Source of the DNA: Limnoperna fortunei
Lineage: Eukaryota > Mollusca > Bivalvia > Mytilida > Modiolidae
Direction of reading: 5' to 3'
Assembly (NCBI GenBank): GCA_944474755.1
Contig: OX104112.1
Coordinates: forward strand, 91,525,756-91,589,755
Length of the DNA stretch: 64,000 bases
The notes under the pieces were generated by a model that saw only the letters and a program-made list of their open reading frames with translations, did not search any database and was not told where the DNA came from. Shown in pieces: positions 32,801 to 44,629 of the stretch (the stretch's first letter is position 1; every line of letters starts with the position of its first letter). A program made the position numbers and the translations under genes.

Positions 32801-32999
32801 TACCCATGACGTTTAACGTTATAGCATCTTTTTAGCAAACGTTTTTAAATGTCAAATTAGAAAACGTTTTTGGGCTTACGAATAAAGCAATTATGATTTC
32901 AATGTTTTAAAAATGGTGCCACTGTGTTGACTTCAACTGATACATATCCTTCTCTATTTCAAAGATAAGTTTACAACAGATTACAACAGATTGTTTTTC

Positions 33000-33514
33000 A
33001 TTAGATTGTTGGTATTCTTAGGGTACTAATTGTTTTCCCCTCCTCTCCAAGCTGTTTTTGTACTCTAATGAGGCTGAGTTCCTAAAGGGCAGTTGAAGAA
33101 GAAATAAAAAAAACACTGGCCCAGACCTTTAAGTTCACATACCGCTATATTTTAAATGTTTTATCCCTCAACAATGCAAATGTGGCGATTATTGCATTTA
33201 ATCCAGCAAGCTTTAAATTAAAGGCACACCCACTTCACTTAGGTCAGAATATTACTTCCTGAAATAGACACGAGAAAACTTCATAATAGACTCTACACCT
33301 AACTTTTAAGATATACTTTCCAATTGTTAACTTCCCGTTGATCGATAACAACATTCCAACAGGGCCAGCGCGTGATGCGTACATTTTACAACTTACTGCT
33401 AAACTACTCAAAGGTTTTTTGTACCTAGGTTGATGTTATCCCTCCAGAAGTTTTTTGGTCGTCTTTATGGGAAATCAGTGTCTCAAATACGATCTGACAC
33501 TTTCACCGAGTCAT
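33000..33514 (+). pseudogene. Penelope-like RT remnant, unit B
   Basis: Counterpart of 7,370-7,930 and related to 4,392-4,790. 'ttgttggtattct.agggta' and 'ctgtttttgtactct.atgaggctgagttcct' encode the VGI-/LFLYS-EAEF region near 33,005-33,082. Downstream 'ctaaactactcaa' and 'cctaggttgatgtta' encode the LLK..-PRLML segment near 33,392-33,440. Frames are heavily broken. Its tail continues at 34,170 after an inserted LINE. Confidence 0.65.
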
Positions 33515-34169
33515 GTTTTCTCCCACTAATTGATTTTTGTGGTATAATATAGAGTGGTTGTGGGGTAGATGGGCTAGAAAAAATTTTAAAACTTCAGAAA
33601 AGAGCTGCTTCGAGATAAGAAACCTACATCTCCATCAAATCCATTGTTTAAACACTTAGGAATAATGAAAGTTGGTATAAGAATAGAATATCATAAGTAT
33701 CTGTTAGTTTATAAATCACACAATGGAGAAGCACCAGATTATTTAACAGAAAAAATTTCCTAAGTAGCAGAAAATAAACCATATTCACTAAGAAAAGCAA
33801 TGCATGAAGATTTGATTATTCCTAAAATTAAAACTGAACTGTTAAGAAATTCATTTGCATATTCTGATTCTATTTTGTGGAACAAACTACAAATTTCCAT
33901 TCGAAATGCGAGGACAACTAATATATTTAAAATCAACGTTAAAAAATATCTTCAGAGTTCAGAATTAATATCATGATCAACAAAAACTAATAATAGACAT
34001 TGGTATTAAGATGTTTTATGTTTATTTCTGTATTTTCTGTATTGTAGTTTTATGTTTATTTCTGTATTTTCTATAAATTTTCTATGCACCGTCTGAGGAC
34101 GTCAGTGAAGATTAGTTTGTAGACTAACTGCGTTACCCTCTTAAAAAAGATTATTATTATTATTATTAA
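33515..34169 (+). mobile_element. 5'-truncated LINE with (ATT)n tail inserted in the Penelope remnant
   Basis: Coding traces of a non-LTR retrotransposon RT thumb and C-terminus: GLEKILKLQKRAA near 33,570-33,608, then in shifted frames KHLGIMKVGIRIEYHKYLLVYK and RNSFAYSDSILWNKL, a pattern widespread in CR1/L2-like LINEs. A 3' UTR follows (cgtctgaggacgtcagtg), ending in an (ATT)n run at 34,149-34,169. The host sequence 'gagtcat' stops at 33,514 and 'tcataggtaatg' resumes at 34,170, so the target was 'gtcataggtaa', with a short TCAT duplication. Unit A lacks this insert. Confidence 0.8.
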
Positions 34170-34760
34170 TCATAGGTAATGTTTCATATTCCTGGAATTG
34201 ACTTTTCCCTAGACACGACAATGAGTAACTCGACGGGTGTCTAATTTGAGGCAGGTTACTGCTTACTTGTCCGGAGACCCTGAGTTCACCCATGGTTTTT
34301 ATTGGGTTTGCGTTACGTTACTCTATTTTTGTGTTTGATATTTTTGGTATTTTGTGTTGTGTTTGTCTATATCCGATTGGTAACTGTCCTTTTGGCTCTT
34401 GTTGTTCGGTCGGTTTTCTTTGCTTTTTTCTTATACCTTGACTTAGTAAATCACTATGTGAAATCAATCTGTCATATACGATCGGACATTTTCGCTGAAT
34501 CATATGTAGAGTTTCCTATTCCTGGAATTGATTTTGTCCTAGACATTAAAATGAGTAAGGTGAAGGCTGTCTACTGCTTACTCGTCCAGAGCACATAAAT
34601 GTTTTGATTGGGTTCGGGTTATTCACTTTCTGTTTTTATGTTTTTGGTTTTTGTTTTGTGTTGTATATGTTTGTCTTTTTTCGGATTTATAATTGTTCCT
34701 TGACTTTCGGCTCTTGTCGTTCGGTCGATTTCCTTGCAATTTTTCTTACATAATCTAATA
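34170..34760 (+). mobile_element. Penelope-like 3' tail, two tandem versions
   Basis: Two versions of the tail follow each other: 34,190-34,440 and 34,505-34,745. Each has 'ttcctattcctggaattga' or 'catattcctggaattgac', 'ctgcttactcgtcc' and 'attgggtt.g.gtta'. Unit A has one (9,867-10,140). The open frame at 34,302-34,598 is T-rich tail sequence, not a gene. Confidence 0.6.
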
Positions 34761-37019
34761 TACAAAATGACGATTAGGGGTATGGGATATCTAACCAATA
34801 TTTGTGTCTTTCATAGCTGACATGTTTTATACGTATAATTTAAAGATTGATTATCGATTAGTTAAGCATTTTGTCTAATAAAAATTTAAGTAAAATGCAC
34901 CCAATTCTAATTAGTCAAAGAACCAAAAGGGATTTCTTGTCGAAATTTTTATACTTAAGGGCCAATATCATAAGCGTTGTAAATGATCACCTATTGGTAT
35001 GTGACATCAATAATTTCGATGCATGGCATACAATTCACCGAGACAGTTCCTAAATTAGATAGTCAAAAATGGGAACGGTAAAGTGTTATGGCAAGAAGTC
35101 ATTGCAAGTTTATATCATTTATACACATTTTGTTACTTTAGTGTAGATCATTATTTCTATTTTCGGTTAATTGCTATATTTTTTCAAAGATTGTTGTTAT
35201 CGAGGTTTTTATTTATTCTTCCTGTTTAAGTAAATCTTGTTATCAAAGAATTCCTGCCACATTTATTCAAAAACTGTAGAGGTTGTTAAAATCACAACAT
35301 TACCATTATGACAGCTTTAACTAATGTCAAAAATTAAAGTAAATGCTAAGTATAATAATCGATATTACAATTATACGTCATTTATTAAACACATTTTTGA
35401 AGGCGGTATAAATAGACAACAATTATGACATAATTTACACACGCGATATTTTAAAGTAAATGCTAAGTATAGTGAGCGATAATGCATTTATAAGTTTATG
35501 AAATATTTGTAGCTGAAAATAAAGAGACAACAATATAATTATTACGTCATTAACCCATGTCACAATAAAAAGTAAATGCGAAGTATAATAGCCCATGATA
35601 TGATGATTAATGATACAAGTCATATTAAAACATTTAATAAGTCATCTAAAACAGTGGCACGTGAATCTACTATGAAAATAAAAACCGATGGGTAGACCAG
35701 ACAATCTAGAAATAAGAGTTATAGAACGGAAAACATGTGGTGTGAAAAGGGAAAATGCGAAAAAAATTAATAAGTTTTAAAAAAATAATCCTCGTGTTTG
35801 TTGTTTATCATATTTTGCACCAGGGGCGGTTGTAGTGCAATGGCCTCTTTCTGTCACTGTATAACATTTTTTTTAAAGATCCTACAGCTTATTGCATTAT
35901 TAACAGTTCATCTTTAAAAAAAGATAGTTTAATTATTTGCAGGAGCGTTTGTAGTCAACGAATGGCAAAGAAACAAAATCTAGACAGGTTATATCGAATG
36001 ATATATTACTGACCTGTTACTTATATAAACAAGACATAAAATGAAATAATACTGACCTGTTTACCTACAGTCTGTATAGAAACAAGACATACTGACGCAT
36101 TACAAACAGGAACAACACATAAAATCACATATTTAAGTATACGCATTCTTATGTGATACTTTTTACATCATTATTCATTTTCTATTTTGCTATCTTTTTG
36201 ACGTTTTGCAAAAAGATACGAAGTGATACATATTGCACGTGTTCAATAAAAAATAATTCATGTACGTTAGCGTAAAATACGTTTTTCTTTTTTTCAGCCT
36301 TTATTAGATAGGTTTTACTGTTAAAAGTACAAATTCAACATTTCAACAAGTTGTTATTTACACACGTGACAAGCATAAACAAGGAACCAATGAAAGTGGT
36401 AATGGTTAATGAATAAGGGGAGTAAATTTGTGTAGGTTTGAAAACAACATGTTTTGGCGATTGTGATAGAGTCTTAAATATACATTGAAATTTAAACTTT
36501 TATAACAAGAAAACGTGTTTGTGAATATACTAACTGATAATTTGATGATACACGTCTTATTTATTTAACGTTAAAAATGACAAACTAGGCATGCCAACTT
36601 AGCGTTAATTAAATCAAATGTTTTAAAGAGAATAAATGTTAATAAACTGTATGCCGCGTAGATTTTATCCGACAATATGATGTTTATAGGCTATACATTT
36701 GGTAAATAAACAACCTATATCTCAAATAAATTAACCTTTTATCTATGATACATTTATCGAGAGATTTTCATTCGACAAAAACAATTGCGTCTGCGTAAAA
36801 CCACATTATTATCAATGAATTAAGACATAATCCTAAATACAAAATATACATGCATTAAGACGTATAATAAGAGAAGCCATTTAGAAGACAAGGTCTTAAA
36901 ATGGGAGCACAGGTAGAACAATGATAAATAATTGCCTTTTTGAACTTTAAAGAAGACAAAACACGAGTCGCTTAAAACATCAAGTTGAAAAGTAGGAATG
37001 ATATTTATTCTCCTATGAT
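34761..37019. other. Gene-free stretch collinear with 10,127-12,400
   Basis: Shared markers are listed under unit A. At 35,340 and 35,455 a short direct repeat ('taaatgctaagtata') indicates local duplication. No gene is supported. Confidence 0.55.
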
Positions 37020-37076
37020 AATGCAAGATGTACTCAGCTCCAATCTTAATTGAGAAGGATTAACAGTGTTTTTCTT
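37020..37076 (+). repeat. SINE body scrap
   Basis: The segment 'gcaagatgtactcagctccaatcttaattgagaaggatt' is the plus-strand SINE middle region. Neither end is recognisable. Confidence 0.55.
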
Positions 37077-37419
37077 ACTGATGGTAGTTGAGTTAAACAC
37101 AATTATAACCAAAAAAAACAATTTCAATAGGGTGTGTGTAAGATAATTTTAGAATAATCTTGCCCAGTAGTTTGCATGACAGCAAAATCTCTGTCTAAGT
37201 TAACTCCGTATAAATAAAGGAAGTTAAGAGTAAGGTTTACAGTTAAGCCATTTCGACTCTATAACATGGAGAAGAAAACAAATTGTTGTTTGTCTATGAC
37301 GATTAAATCCACGATAAGAAAACATGATGTTCTTCTGTGTGATAGTTTAAGTCTCTACTTTGACTTAGTTGTCTATTTCAAGAAATAGATGCATGAAATA
37401 TAGATATCAAAATTGATTA

Positions 37420-37812
37420 CTAGAAATTAGCAAAAGTAACCGACAGACGGAGACGGGGGTCAATAAACAATAGCAATTCCGGAAATATACAAACATATAC
37501 AGCGCAACACAATAACAAAAAAGAGAGTAACCCCAAATCAATAAAAAAAAAGGTGCACTCATATGCTCCGGACGAGTATGCAGTGATGCATCTAATTAGA
37601 CACCTGTTACTCATTGTCATGTCGAGAGAGTAAAATCTAGGAATAGAAAAGACTACCTATGACTCAGAGAAATGTTCGATCATATTTGAGAGATTGATTT
37701 CTCATAACAATCAATTCAGTCATGGTGACAATCATAAGTTTTATGGAGATATAACATCAACCTAGGTACAACAAACCCTTGCTTGAGTAGTTTAATAGTC
37801 AACGGCAGGGAT
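37420..37812 (-). mobile_element. Inverted Penelope-like C-terminal and tail remnant
   Basis: Reverse complement of the PLE end. Minus-strand reading from 37,800 gives the 'ctactcaagcaagggtttgttg' and 'cctaggttgatgtta' codons (KLLKQG..-PRLM), then the ISQM-like end near 37,650 and the tail (ttttctattcctagatttt, then gtaacaggtgtc) down to about 37,430. It lies next to the N-terminal part at 38,245-38,690, so both may be one internally deleted element with a SINE between. Confidence 0.7.
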
Positions 37813-37814
37813 CA

Positions 37815-38090
37815 GGGGGGATATTGTTTGTTTGAATGTTTTTAACGCCACTTTCAGCAATTTTTCAGCTATATTATTTCGTCCAGTTTTTATTTGGGAA
37901 GGAATCAGGAGTACCCGGAGAAAACCCCCGACCTTCGGTAGGAAAACTGGCAATCCTTGTCAATTAAGATTGAAGTCGAACGCACCCTTCCCGCAGTGAA
38001 GCTCTTACCCACAATCTCAGTGATGACAGACCACGTAATCAATAGTACACGAACTACTTGAACCACTTGGCCACCGAGGACCCTTCGGGA
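37815..38090 (-). mobile_element. tRNA-derived SINE, best full-length copy
   Basis: The fullest copy in the window, on the minus strand. The head at about 38,080 has box A-like TGGCCAAGTGGTTCAAG. The box B-like region lies near 38,000-38,012 (decayed). The conserved body includes 'aggattgccagttttcctac' and 'cggagaaaacccccgacc' (as written on plus), and the tail is GGCGTTAAAAAC toward 37,850. About 250-270 bp. Other copies or fragments in the window align to it. This is a tRNA-derived retroposon mobilised by LINE machinery. Confidence 0.8.
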
Positions 38091-38244
38091 TGTAGAAAAT
38101 GGGAAAACCGATCGCAGAACAATAATATCCAGACGTCAAAATGTCTATCAGGCCTTTTGAATTTTTAAAAATCCACATTTCATTTTCCTGGTAAAAAAAG
38201 TGTTACCTGTCCCATTTTATTGTTTTTAGGAATTGCTATTAATC

Positions 38245-38690
38245 TATCTACTGTTTTTTCTGCAGATAAAAATAATGTTGTTAGGGGCCTTATCTGTTGG
38301 CAAAACATATTTGTCGTGAATGTCAGACAAAGTTTTAAGAGCATCACAATGCCTTAAGATTGATGGTGCTTGAATACTAATAAACATGAAATCACTTGTT
38401 CTTATTTGAATCAATGACTTCAAGACCTTTGCCCACTCTAAATTGGGAATACAAGCAAGAGCAGTCAGAGGGTTTGGCTTCGAACTCTTTGATCATAAGA
38501 TCCTGCAGTACAGGTTTGTAATCAAAGATCTTGCATGCAATGGGATTAGTATAGGTATAAAATATAATCGGGAATGAATTTGTTTTAAGTATTTTGGAAG
38601 TAGTGATTCAAGATAGTACCAAGATTGATAGCATCTATGCTTTATTAGCAAAAGGTTAAGAAACAGAGAAACAAAGCTCTTCTTCATCTG
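38245..38690 (-). pseudogene. Penelope-like element N-terminal coding remnant
   Basis: On the minus strand, in successive frames: NPIACKIFDYKPVLQDL followed by AKPSDCSC (about 38,545-38,460), then IPNLEWAKVLKSLI, then CDALKTLSDIHDKYV and PTDKAPNNIIFICRK (about 38,345-38,255). This is the region before the RT core in PLE polyproteins. Frameshifts separate the segments, and the RT core that should follow is absent. Function lost. Confidence 0.7.
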
Positions 38691-39140
38691 TGTGCGTGTT
38701 AATCGATTTGACCAATATGTGTTTTCTTATGTCTAAATCATAGCTACTAATCTAAAAAGAGTGGCCAAAGGGTCTGTTACAGATGAATGGAGACATCCTT
38801 ATAAAGAGAATGTAGTGGTTTGATTGGAATATAATGCAATTAAGTGCAACAATGATGAAGTCCAAGTGGTTTTTGAACAAACGGTAGTAGACAATTTATT
38901 GATATATCATGTAACAGATCTAGAGGTGATCTATAGTGACAATGTCCATGACTAAATTGTTGCCTGTGATTGTGATTGAAAAGGCCCATCACATTCACAC
39001 TGCTGCAACCAGGACTGGAAAGGTTGCACCCATTGCGGTATTGTAGTGCCTAATTTACTTATCCAGTATTCTTTTTGTTTGTCTAAGTCGAGGTGTAGAT
39101 TATTAATTCAGTGATAATAATGCACTTATGTACAGTGATT
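38691..39140. other. Unassigned part of the unit B insert
   Basis: No counterpart in unit A and no clear protein reading. It may be the 5' region of the inverted PLE, since it lies just upstream of its N-terminal part. Confidence 0.35.
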
Positions 39141-39146
39141 GTATAT

Positions 39147-39147
39147 A

Positions 39148-39210
<63 letters not shown>

Positions 39211-39213
39211 ATA
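39147..39213 (+). repeat. (AAAT)n microsatellite
   Basis: About 67 bp of perfect AAAT repeats ending at 'atagagcttg'. Its left neighbour differs from the leader of the arrays at 17,542 and 53,370, so it has a separate origin. Confidence 0.95.
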
Positions 39214-41000
39214 GAGCTTGTTGCAAAAGCAAAATGAATTAGTAAGGGTTATCTCATGTCAAAACCACTATAAAAAACGTTGATATTTATTTAAATATAT
39301 AACAATTTTTTTCCCGATTTTATGTTTATAATGCCAAAATAATCATGTTGTTAAAAGAGTTCAAAACCTTTATTAACCTTTATTAACAATGGCCAATTTT
39401 TAAAAAAACACTAAAATCTAAAATATACGCTATAGGGCTTGCCATTCGTTTTGAATTAACATCCAATAAAAGATATACTTTGTTATCATCTATAACTCTT
39501 TGAATATTTCTGATTATCTTTGTATTGTGTTACTAGTATGCAGTAGTATGAGATTAGTTGTACATGTCTTTATATAAGTTATAGAGTATCTATTCTATTT
39601 ACTATATGTTCAAAAGTTTATATCTTTTCTCTAAGTTATTCTCAATGATATAATTTATTTAGCCATTCAGTCTCTAATAAGTAATAATTACGAAAAAAAC
39701 GAGCGTCTAACATTATGAATTTTGTAACCACACTATATTTGATGTCCCTTTTTGCAAGGTATTTAAATATAAACATTATGGGCTTATCGAGTTTCTTATG
39801 GAGTTATTTGGTGCAATTTAACCATGCATGGGAATTTTCTACGTTCATTCATAAAAATTGAACGCTACGATATAAAGCTGAAAAATTACCAAAAATGGTG
39901 TTAAAGAAATTCTCGGAGATCAATCACGTCAGGTTTTTGTTAAATGATTAAATATGTTTTAAAATTTTTCAATGAAATTAACAATAAAAAACACAGGACT
40001 TTGTTAAAATAATTATATACTAATTATCAATTAACACTTTTCTATTTATATATCGCATAATGAGAGTGATTAACAACATTTTTATTATGTATCATATGCA
40101 CAGGAAATTTACCAGACATTCAAAACCCAATGACAGAATTTACACAAACATGCTACTGTAAAGTTTACAATAATTCGAATTTTGTGTTTTATTGACATTG
40201 CTTGTTTATATTTGACTTTTTGCAATATTGTCTAATAATTCTCTATACATTCAGACGTAATATACTGATTGTAAGTTACATGCTTGAATAATACTGGATA
40301 CAATTTTTCACGATTTGTCTTTTTACCACTGAAAATCTTTTACAGGCAGGCTATAGGCCACTCGACAACTTACATCTGTTACTTACTAAACATTGCTAAA
40401 CACACTGCAATGATATGTTTTCCAAAAATAGGTTGTTGATGTATTCGAAATGAATGATCAACATTTGGGAAAAAATTCAATCTATCCCTGATGGTAAAAC
40501 GACAATGAAAAGAATAAAAAACTAGCAATTTAAAATGCAAATGCAAAAAAAGCCAAACTATTTGATTGAATTTTCAATTAGTTAGATAAGTTATAAAATA
40601 GAATTTTATCGGCTTCTTTCCGCTACTTTACACCTTTGTGGATTTTGTGGACGCTTGTTTAATTGCAATGAGTGAATATTTTTGTTTATTAGATAAATTT
40701 AAATATTGTTTTGGAATAGACGTCTTCTCAATATCTATAAAATATAAGGGAAGGTAATTTCATAATAATAATAAAATTAGCTTCATATGTACAAAATCAA
40801 TGCGTTTCTAAAACTATGAATCAACTGAAATAGGTACCATATAGCCTTGACATGTCCTTTCAAGAATACGTTGATGTTTAATTAGTGTTGGATCAGTCAG
40901 ATGCAGACTGATACAATTACAAATAAAAATTAGATAGTTGTCTAAAGAAAATAATTATAACAACACTACTTTGTACAAATAATATATAAGAAACGCAATA
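39214..41000. other. Gene-free stretch; first part shared with 12,470-13,400
   Basis: 39,230-39,960 follows unit A order, including the SINE 3' fragment at 39,830-39,912. From about 40,000 the sequence has no counterpart in unit A. No coding signal. Confidence 0.55.
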
Positions 41001-41155
41001 TTTCGCTCCACCAAAAAGCTCCATCAGGCGTTGACTGAATCAAAAATTGAATTAATAAAAAATATTTTTGTTGTTCACTTTATATAAAAAATGTTCTGAT
41101 GCTGAAGGACCCAAAATATTTTTGTTGTTCATATAACTGTGGGGTCATAAATATT

Positions 41156-41880
41156 TTAGTATTCTGCCTGTAGATTATGTTCGTTCAATCCATCAGGTTC
41201 TAGCGTTTTTAATTTATCCGAATGATGTATCCTAAATGTTTCTCGAAGCCCTCTTGTTGATGTCTTCCACAATGGGTTTTGATCAATAATTTGGAATGTT
41301 ACCGTATCAGAAGAGTGGCCTGTAGTTTGAAGGTTGCGAGTTAGTGGACTATTTATGATTTTCATGAAAAAGGAGCGATGGTTGTTAAGTCACATATTGA
41401 AAGCTGTCCGTTTCTCCAACACCCTGGATGTTACAAATCCCACAGGTCAGTATGTAAATACAATTGTTGGATTTACAGGAACAATCGGAGTATATTGTAA
41501 AGCTTTCGTTGGTTGTTGTGCTTCAAAAGGTGCTAGCAACTTTTTTTGCTTTACAGCATTTGCAATTCCTGCGATAACATGGATTTTATTCACCAGATTT
41601 TCAGGAAGGGTTCATTTTGACACAAGCATTTACAATAATATCTTTTAGAGGGTTTAGTCGACGGTATGCCATTATAAGTTGTTTAGGGAAAAACTTTTTA
41701 AAATTTGGATCATTTTCGATTAGGTTTCAATGTTTCCTTACAACATTTGAAATGTTTTTAAAGTCAGGGTGGTATGTGACGACTAAAGCACGTTTAACTG
41801 ACGTTGGTAAAACGTTGTCAAAAATAGCAACATTTGTATAACATTGTGTAGACGTTGTTAAATCATGTTAAGCATAACGT
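41156..41880 (-). pseudogene. Penelope-like element C-terminal remnant with GIY-YIG endonuclease end
   Basis: On the minus strand the frames read in order: RALVVTYHPDFKNISNVVRKH (about 41,795-41,735, one short segment of the family's post-RT region), AYRRLNPLKDI, a Cys-rich knuckle (NPCYRRNCKCCKAKK), then SNNCIYILTCGICN and VGETDSFQ, and finally PLTRNLQTTGHSSDTVTFQIID and RLRETFRIHHSDKLKTLEPDGLNEHNLQ (frame from 41,365 to 41,156). This is the zinc-knuckle and GIY-YIG-type endonuclease tail of PLEs, which nicks target DNA. Frameshifts and stops break it. The sequence beyond it (41,000-41,155) has two 'aaatatttttgttgttca' repeats, probably the 3' tail. It differs in sequence from the remnant at 38.2 kb, so may be another subfamily. 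Confidence 0.75.
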
Positions 41881-42400
41881 TAATTCATCGTGTTTTTTTA
41901 CGTTACAATAAACTTTAGCGAACATATTTGCTACGTCCTTGTAACGTTTATTAGTGGTCGACTTATTAAGAACCTCACGATTTTTGAAAAAAAATTTGTG
42001 TCGGGTAGGGGTAGATGGGGATTAGATACAAATATTTTCCAGTTTTAACACGTATGTTTTAAAATAAATAATATAGATTAAATATCTGAAATATTTTTTT
42101 TTAATAAATGATGTTAAAATTTTTTTCTTTTTGTTTAACAATCTTTCCTGGATTGAGGAGGGTGGGAGGGTTTCGACATAATAGATACTTTACATTTTAA
42201 AAAATATATGAATTTCCACAAGAATGTATTTAGAATGTTTTTCCTCAATCTTTAATTTGAATTACAGGGGTGGGGGATTGCAACATAGATATTTTACATT
42301 GTTTCAAATTTTACGAATTTCTACCAGAATTTATTAAACATTTCACGGTCAGTTTCATTCGCTTTATTTCTCTGTGCATCTCTTACAGTGTTTTTTTTGT
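41881..42400. repeat. ACGTT-rich stretch followed by a ~120-bp G-rich minisatellite
   Basis: At 41,810-41,960 AACGTT-type words are frequent (acgttg, aacgtt, tacgtt), as they are again at 45,310-45,600. From 42,000 three diverged repeats start with G-rich strings (ggtaggggtagatgggg; gagggtgggagggt; ggggtgggggatt) and run on to 'atagat.ttttacatt'; the last two are about 120 bp apart. No gene recognised. Confidence 0.5.
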
Positions 42401-42894
42401 TCCCGCCGATCGAATGTATATAGCAGGGGTCATGAAAGTACACAAGGGTTGTAAAACCACACGTGCACGCGTAATTTGATATTTTGGGAGTGTTTGCTAT
42501 TGAAACAAAGAAAAGTGGTCATTCGCCACATGGAAAGAAAAGACACAGCTCAAAAGTAAGTACTATAATATATATGATACAAAAAACAAATTTCATAAGA
42601 AAACGTTTAAAACATATTTTTGAAATATAAAAATTCTGCTTTTAATTCTTTAAGGGCACGAATCTGAATATTGTTTATGTTTTGTTGCAACATTCGCACA
42701 ATTTAATTCTTCTTCCTCAAAATCACGTTCCAAAATTTTACATCTTTACTACAAGCACTTGAGTCCTGTAAGCGCCTATCGTTTAATGAAAAACAAAAAT
42801 GAATAGGAATGCGTCTATACACAATTCAGTAATATTTTAGACCTATTCATGTCATAAAATTCAGAGGAAAGCACACACTGGCTGCTCATTCTGC

Positions 42895-43125
42895 AGATGT
42901 AAGACCTCGAGTGCGGAAACGCTCCTACCCATGTTGGGTATTGGAGTAGGCCAACATTACATCGGAGCAGCCCGGCTGCTAGTAGGACATATGCTGCCGA
43001 GTTCTTTATTCCGGAGTCCGTGCTTCGACAAACCCACCATGGTGGAGTACATCGACTACTTACAACTAACAACCGTCCGATCGGGGGTATTTAGTTATCA
43101 GTGTAGGACGTTAAAAAACCCCAAC
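42895..43125 (+). repeat. GC-rich repeat with SINE-like tail
   Basis: Markedly more GC-rich than its surroundings. It contains 'catgttgggtattgg', 'cccaccatggtgga' and ends 'cagtgtaggacgttaaaaaacccc', resembling the ACGTTAAA tail of molluscan SINEs. It differs from the common SINE here, so it is perhaps another family. The minus-strand open frame across it (42,815-43,072) is judged non-coding. Confidence 0.45.
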
Positions 43126-43307
43126 AAGAAAAAGAAGACCTATTCGGGTCTTAAAATGCATTTATAGTGGATCTTATTTCGTTAAATATGTCCTTAACGC
43201 ATTTCAGCCAGTCGATATTTTCTTATGTGCATTTGGACGACAAACTGAAATATATTGTAAACATTGCTTATACACACATTATATGCACATATTTCAGTAG
43301 GATTAAG

Positions 43308-43428
<121 letters not shown>

Positions 43429-43859
43429 AAATCATTTATTGTTTTTTTAGCGTACAACTTAAGCTGCTTACTGCTCTGGGAGGTCGCTCTGGTTGGGACT
43501 CCATATGAATGAGAAAGACAATTGGCAGCAATGCATTACGGTCTGACTACAGTTTAAGAGGAAAAAATGAAAGCTGCCATTACTGAATCTTTCTTTGTGT
43601 TGTGAGATGATTGTACGTAAGTTATTTTGCTAAATCATTGTATTATAAGTAATAATCAATCAACAACACATTCAAGATTGTTACGTGTTACATGATACAT
43701 GATTGTATACAGAGATGCTTATCTGAAAGGAAGAGCAAAAATATTTGTGTCAACGCTTTTACATAATTATTATTTGGACCAATATGAAACTGTAAACCCT
43801 GATCAATCTTTGCAAATAACCAATTTATCGAAGTGCAACTACTGTTTCTTCCTCTTCAG

Positions 43860-44397
43860 GGCATACAGAAAAACATGATCCGTCAGCCACAGAAATGGAT
43901 GCAGAGGAGATAATAACGGAATGCCTAAAACATGCCACTAATATGCAAGGGGATACAGATATAAGGTAAGTTTAATAATTGCTTAGTGAAAACCATATAA
44001 TACTGTATTCAGAACACAGATTGTCTCAAAACAGTTTCAGATTATGTTAGTTTTTTTAATTGTAGTTGACGAAACTTTCAACAATTTTTAGCTTTATCAT
44101 GACGCCCGGGTTTAATTTCGGTAACAAACGGTAAAAAGCCCGAACAACCCTCAATCCTTGTCAATTAAGTTTTAATGGTCAATAGAAGATGAATAACTAC
44201 CATAACCACGCGGCCACCGACGCCATCGTTTCAAAATATTAGACCCACTGATATAAAAACTTTTATCCTGGGACAAACATTTTATGAAATTACATTATAT
44301 TTTTAACATTTTTTGTAGGGCTTTACACACTTTCAAACTTGACCACTGCTACCGTGCCATATTAAAATTGCTTAATGTACTTAACAAAACTACATAA
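43860..44397 (+). CDS. Candidate small gene: last two exons, unknown protein
   Basis: Exon 43,860-43,965 (106 bp) follows a strong pyrimidine tract and acceptor (tttcttcctcttcag) and ends at a consensus donor, AAG|GTAAGT. It is open in only one frame, starting HTEKHDPSATEMDAEEIITE and ending QGDTDI plus two bases. The next acceptor, taacattttttgtag, ends at 44,318. The single base needed to complete the split Arg codon is 44,319, and the frame continues ALHTFKLDHCYRAILKLLNV to TAA at 44,395-44,397. Phase agreement across the intron and a stop give a coherent C-terminal ~60 residues, acidic then helical-looking. No domain was recognised. The intron carries a SINE (44,057-44,220). The 5' exon is uncertain, possibly ending at 42,555 or 43,615. 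It has no counterpart in unit A. It may be a host gene fragment or a transposon-borne exon. Confidence 0.4.
44057..44220 (-). repeat. SINE fragment in the candidate intron
   Basis: Reversed SINE: 'tttcaacaatttttagctttatcatgacgcc', body 'caatccttgtcaattaag', and head 'ccacgcggccaccg'. The box B part is deleted. Confidence 0.75.
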
Positions 44398-44483
44398 TGT
44401 AACAGATGGTTAAAAAGAGTCTATCAGATAAAGAAATTATATTGCTTTAATTTTTTATGAAAAATACGGGAAGATGCAAACGT

Positions 44484-44498
44484 AATTAATTAATTAAT

Positions 44499-44533
<35 letters not shown>

Positions 44534-44550
44534 TGTATTTATTTATGTAT

Positions 44551-44593
<43 letters not shown>

Positions 44594-44629
44594 TTGATTT
44601 ATTTAGTGATTCATTTATTTATTTATTGT
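44484..44629. repeat. (ATTT)n microsatellite
   Basis: About 146 bp, mostly perfect, with a few variant units (gtattt, gattt). It directly precedes a possible LINE 3' end in reading order. Confidence 0.95.

Noticed and set aside
34302..34598. 98-residue membrane-like open frame
   Set aside because: It lies in the T-rich 3' tail of a Penelope-like element that recurs non-coding elsewhere in the window.
42815..43072. 85-residue minus-strand frame in a GC-rich patch
   Set aside because: The patch looks like a SINE-type repeat, with no splice or start context and no recognisable motif.
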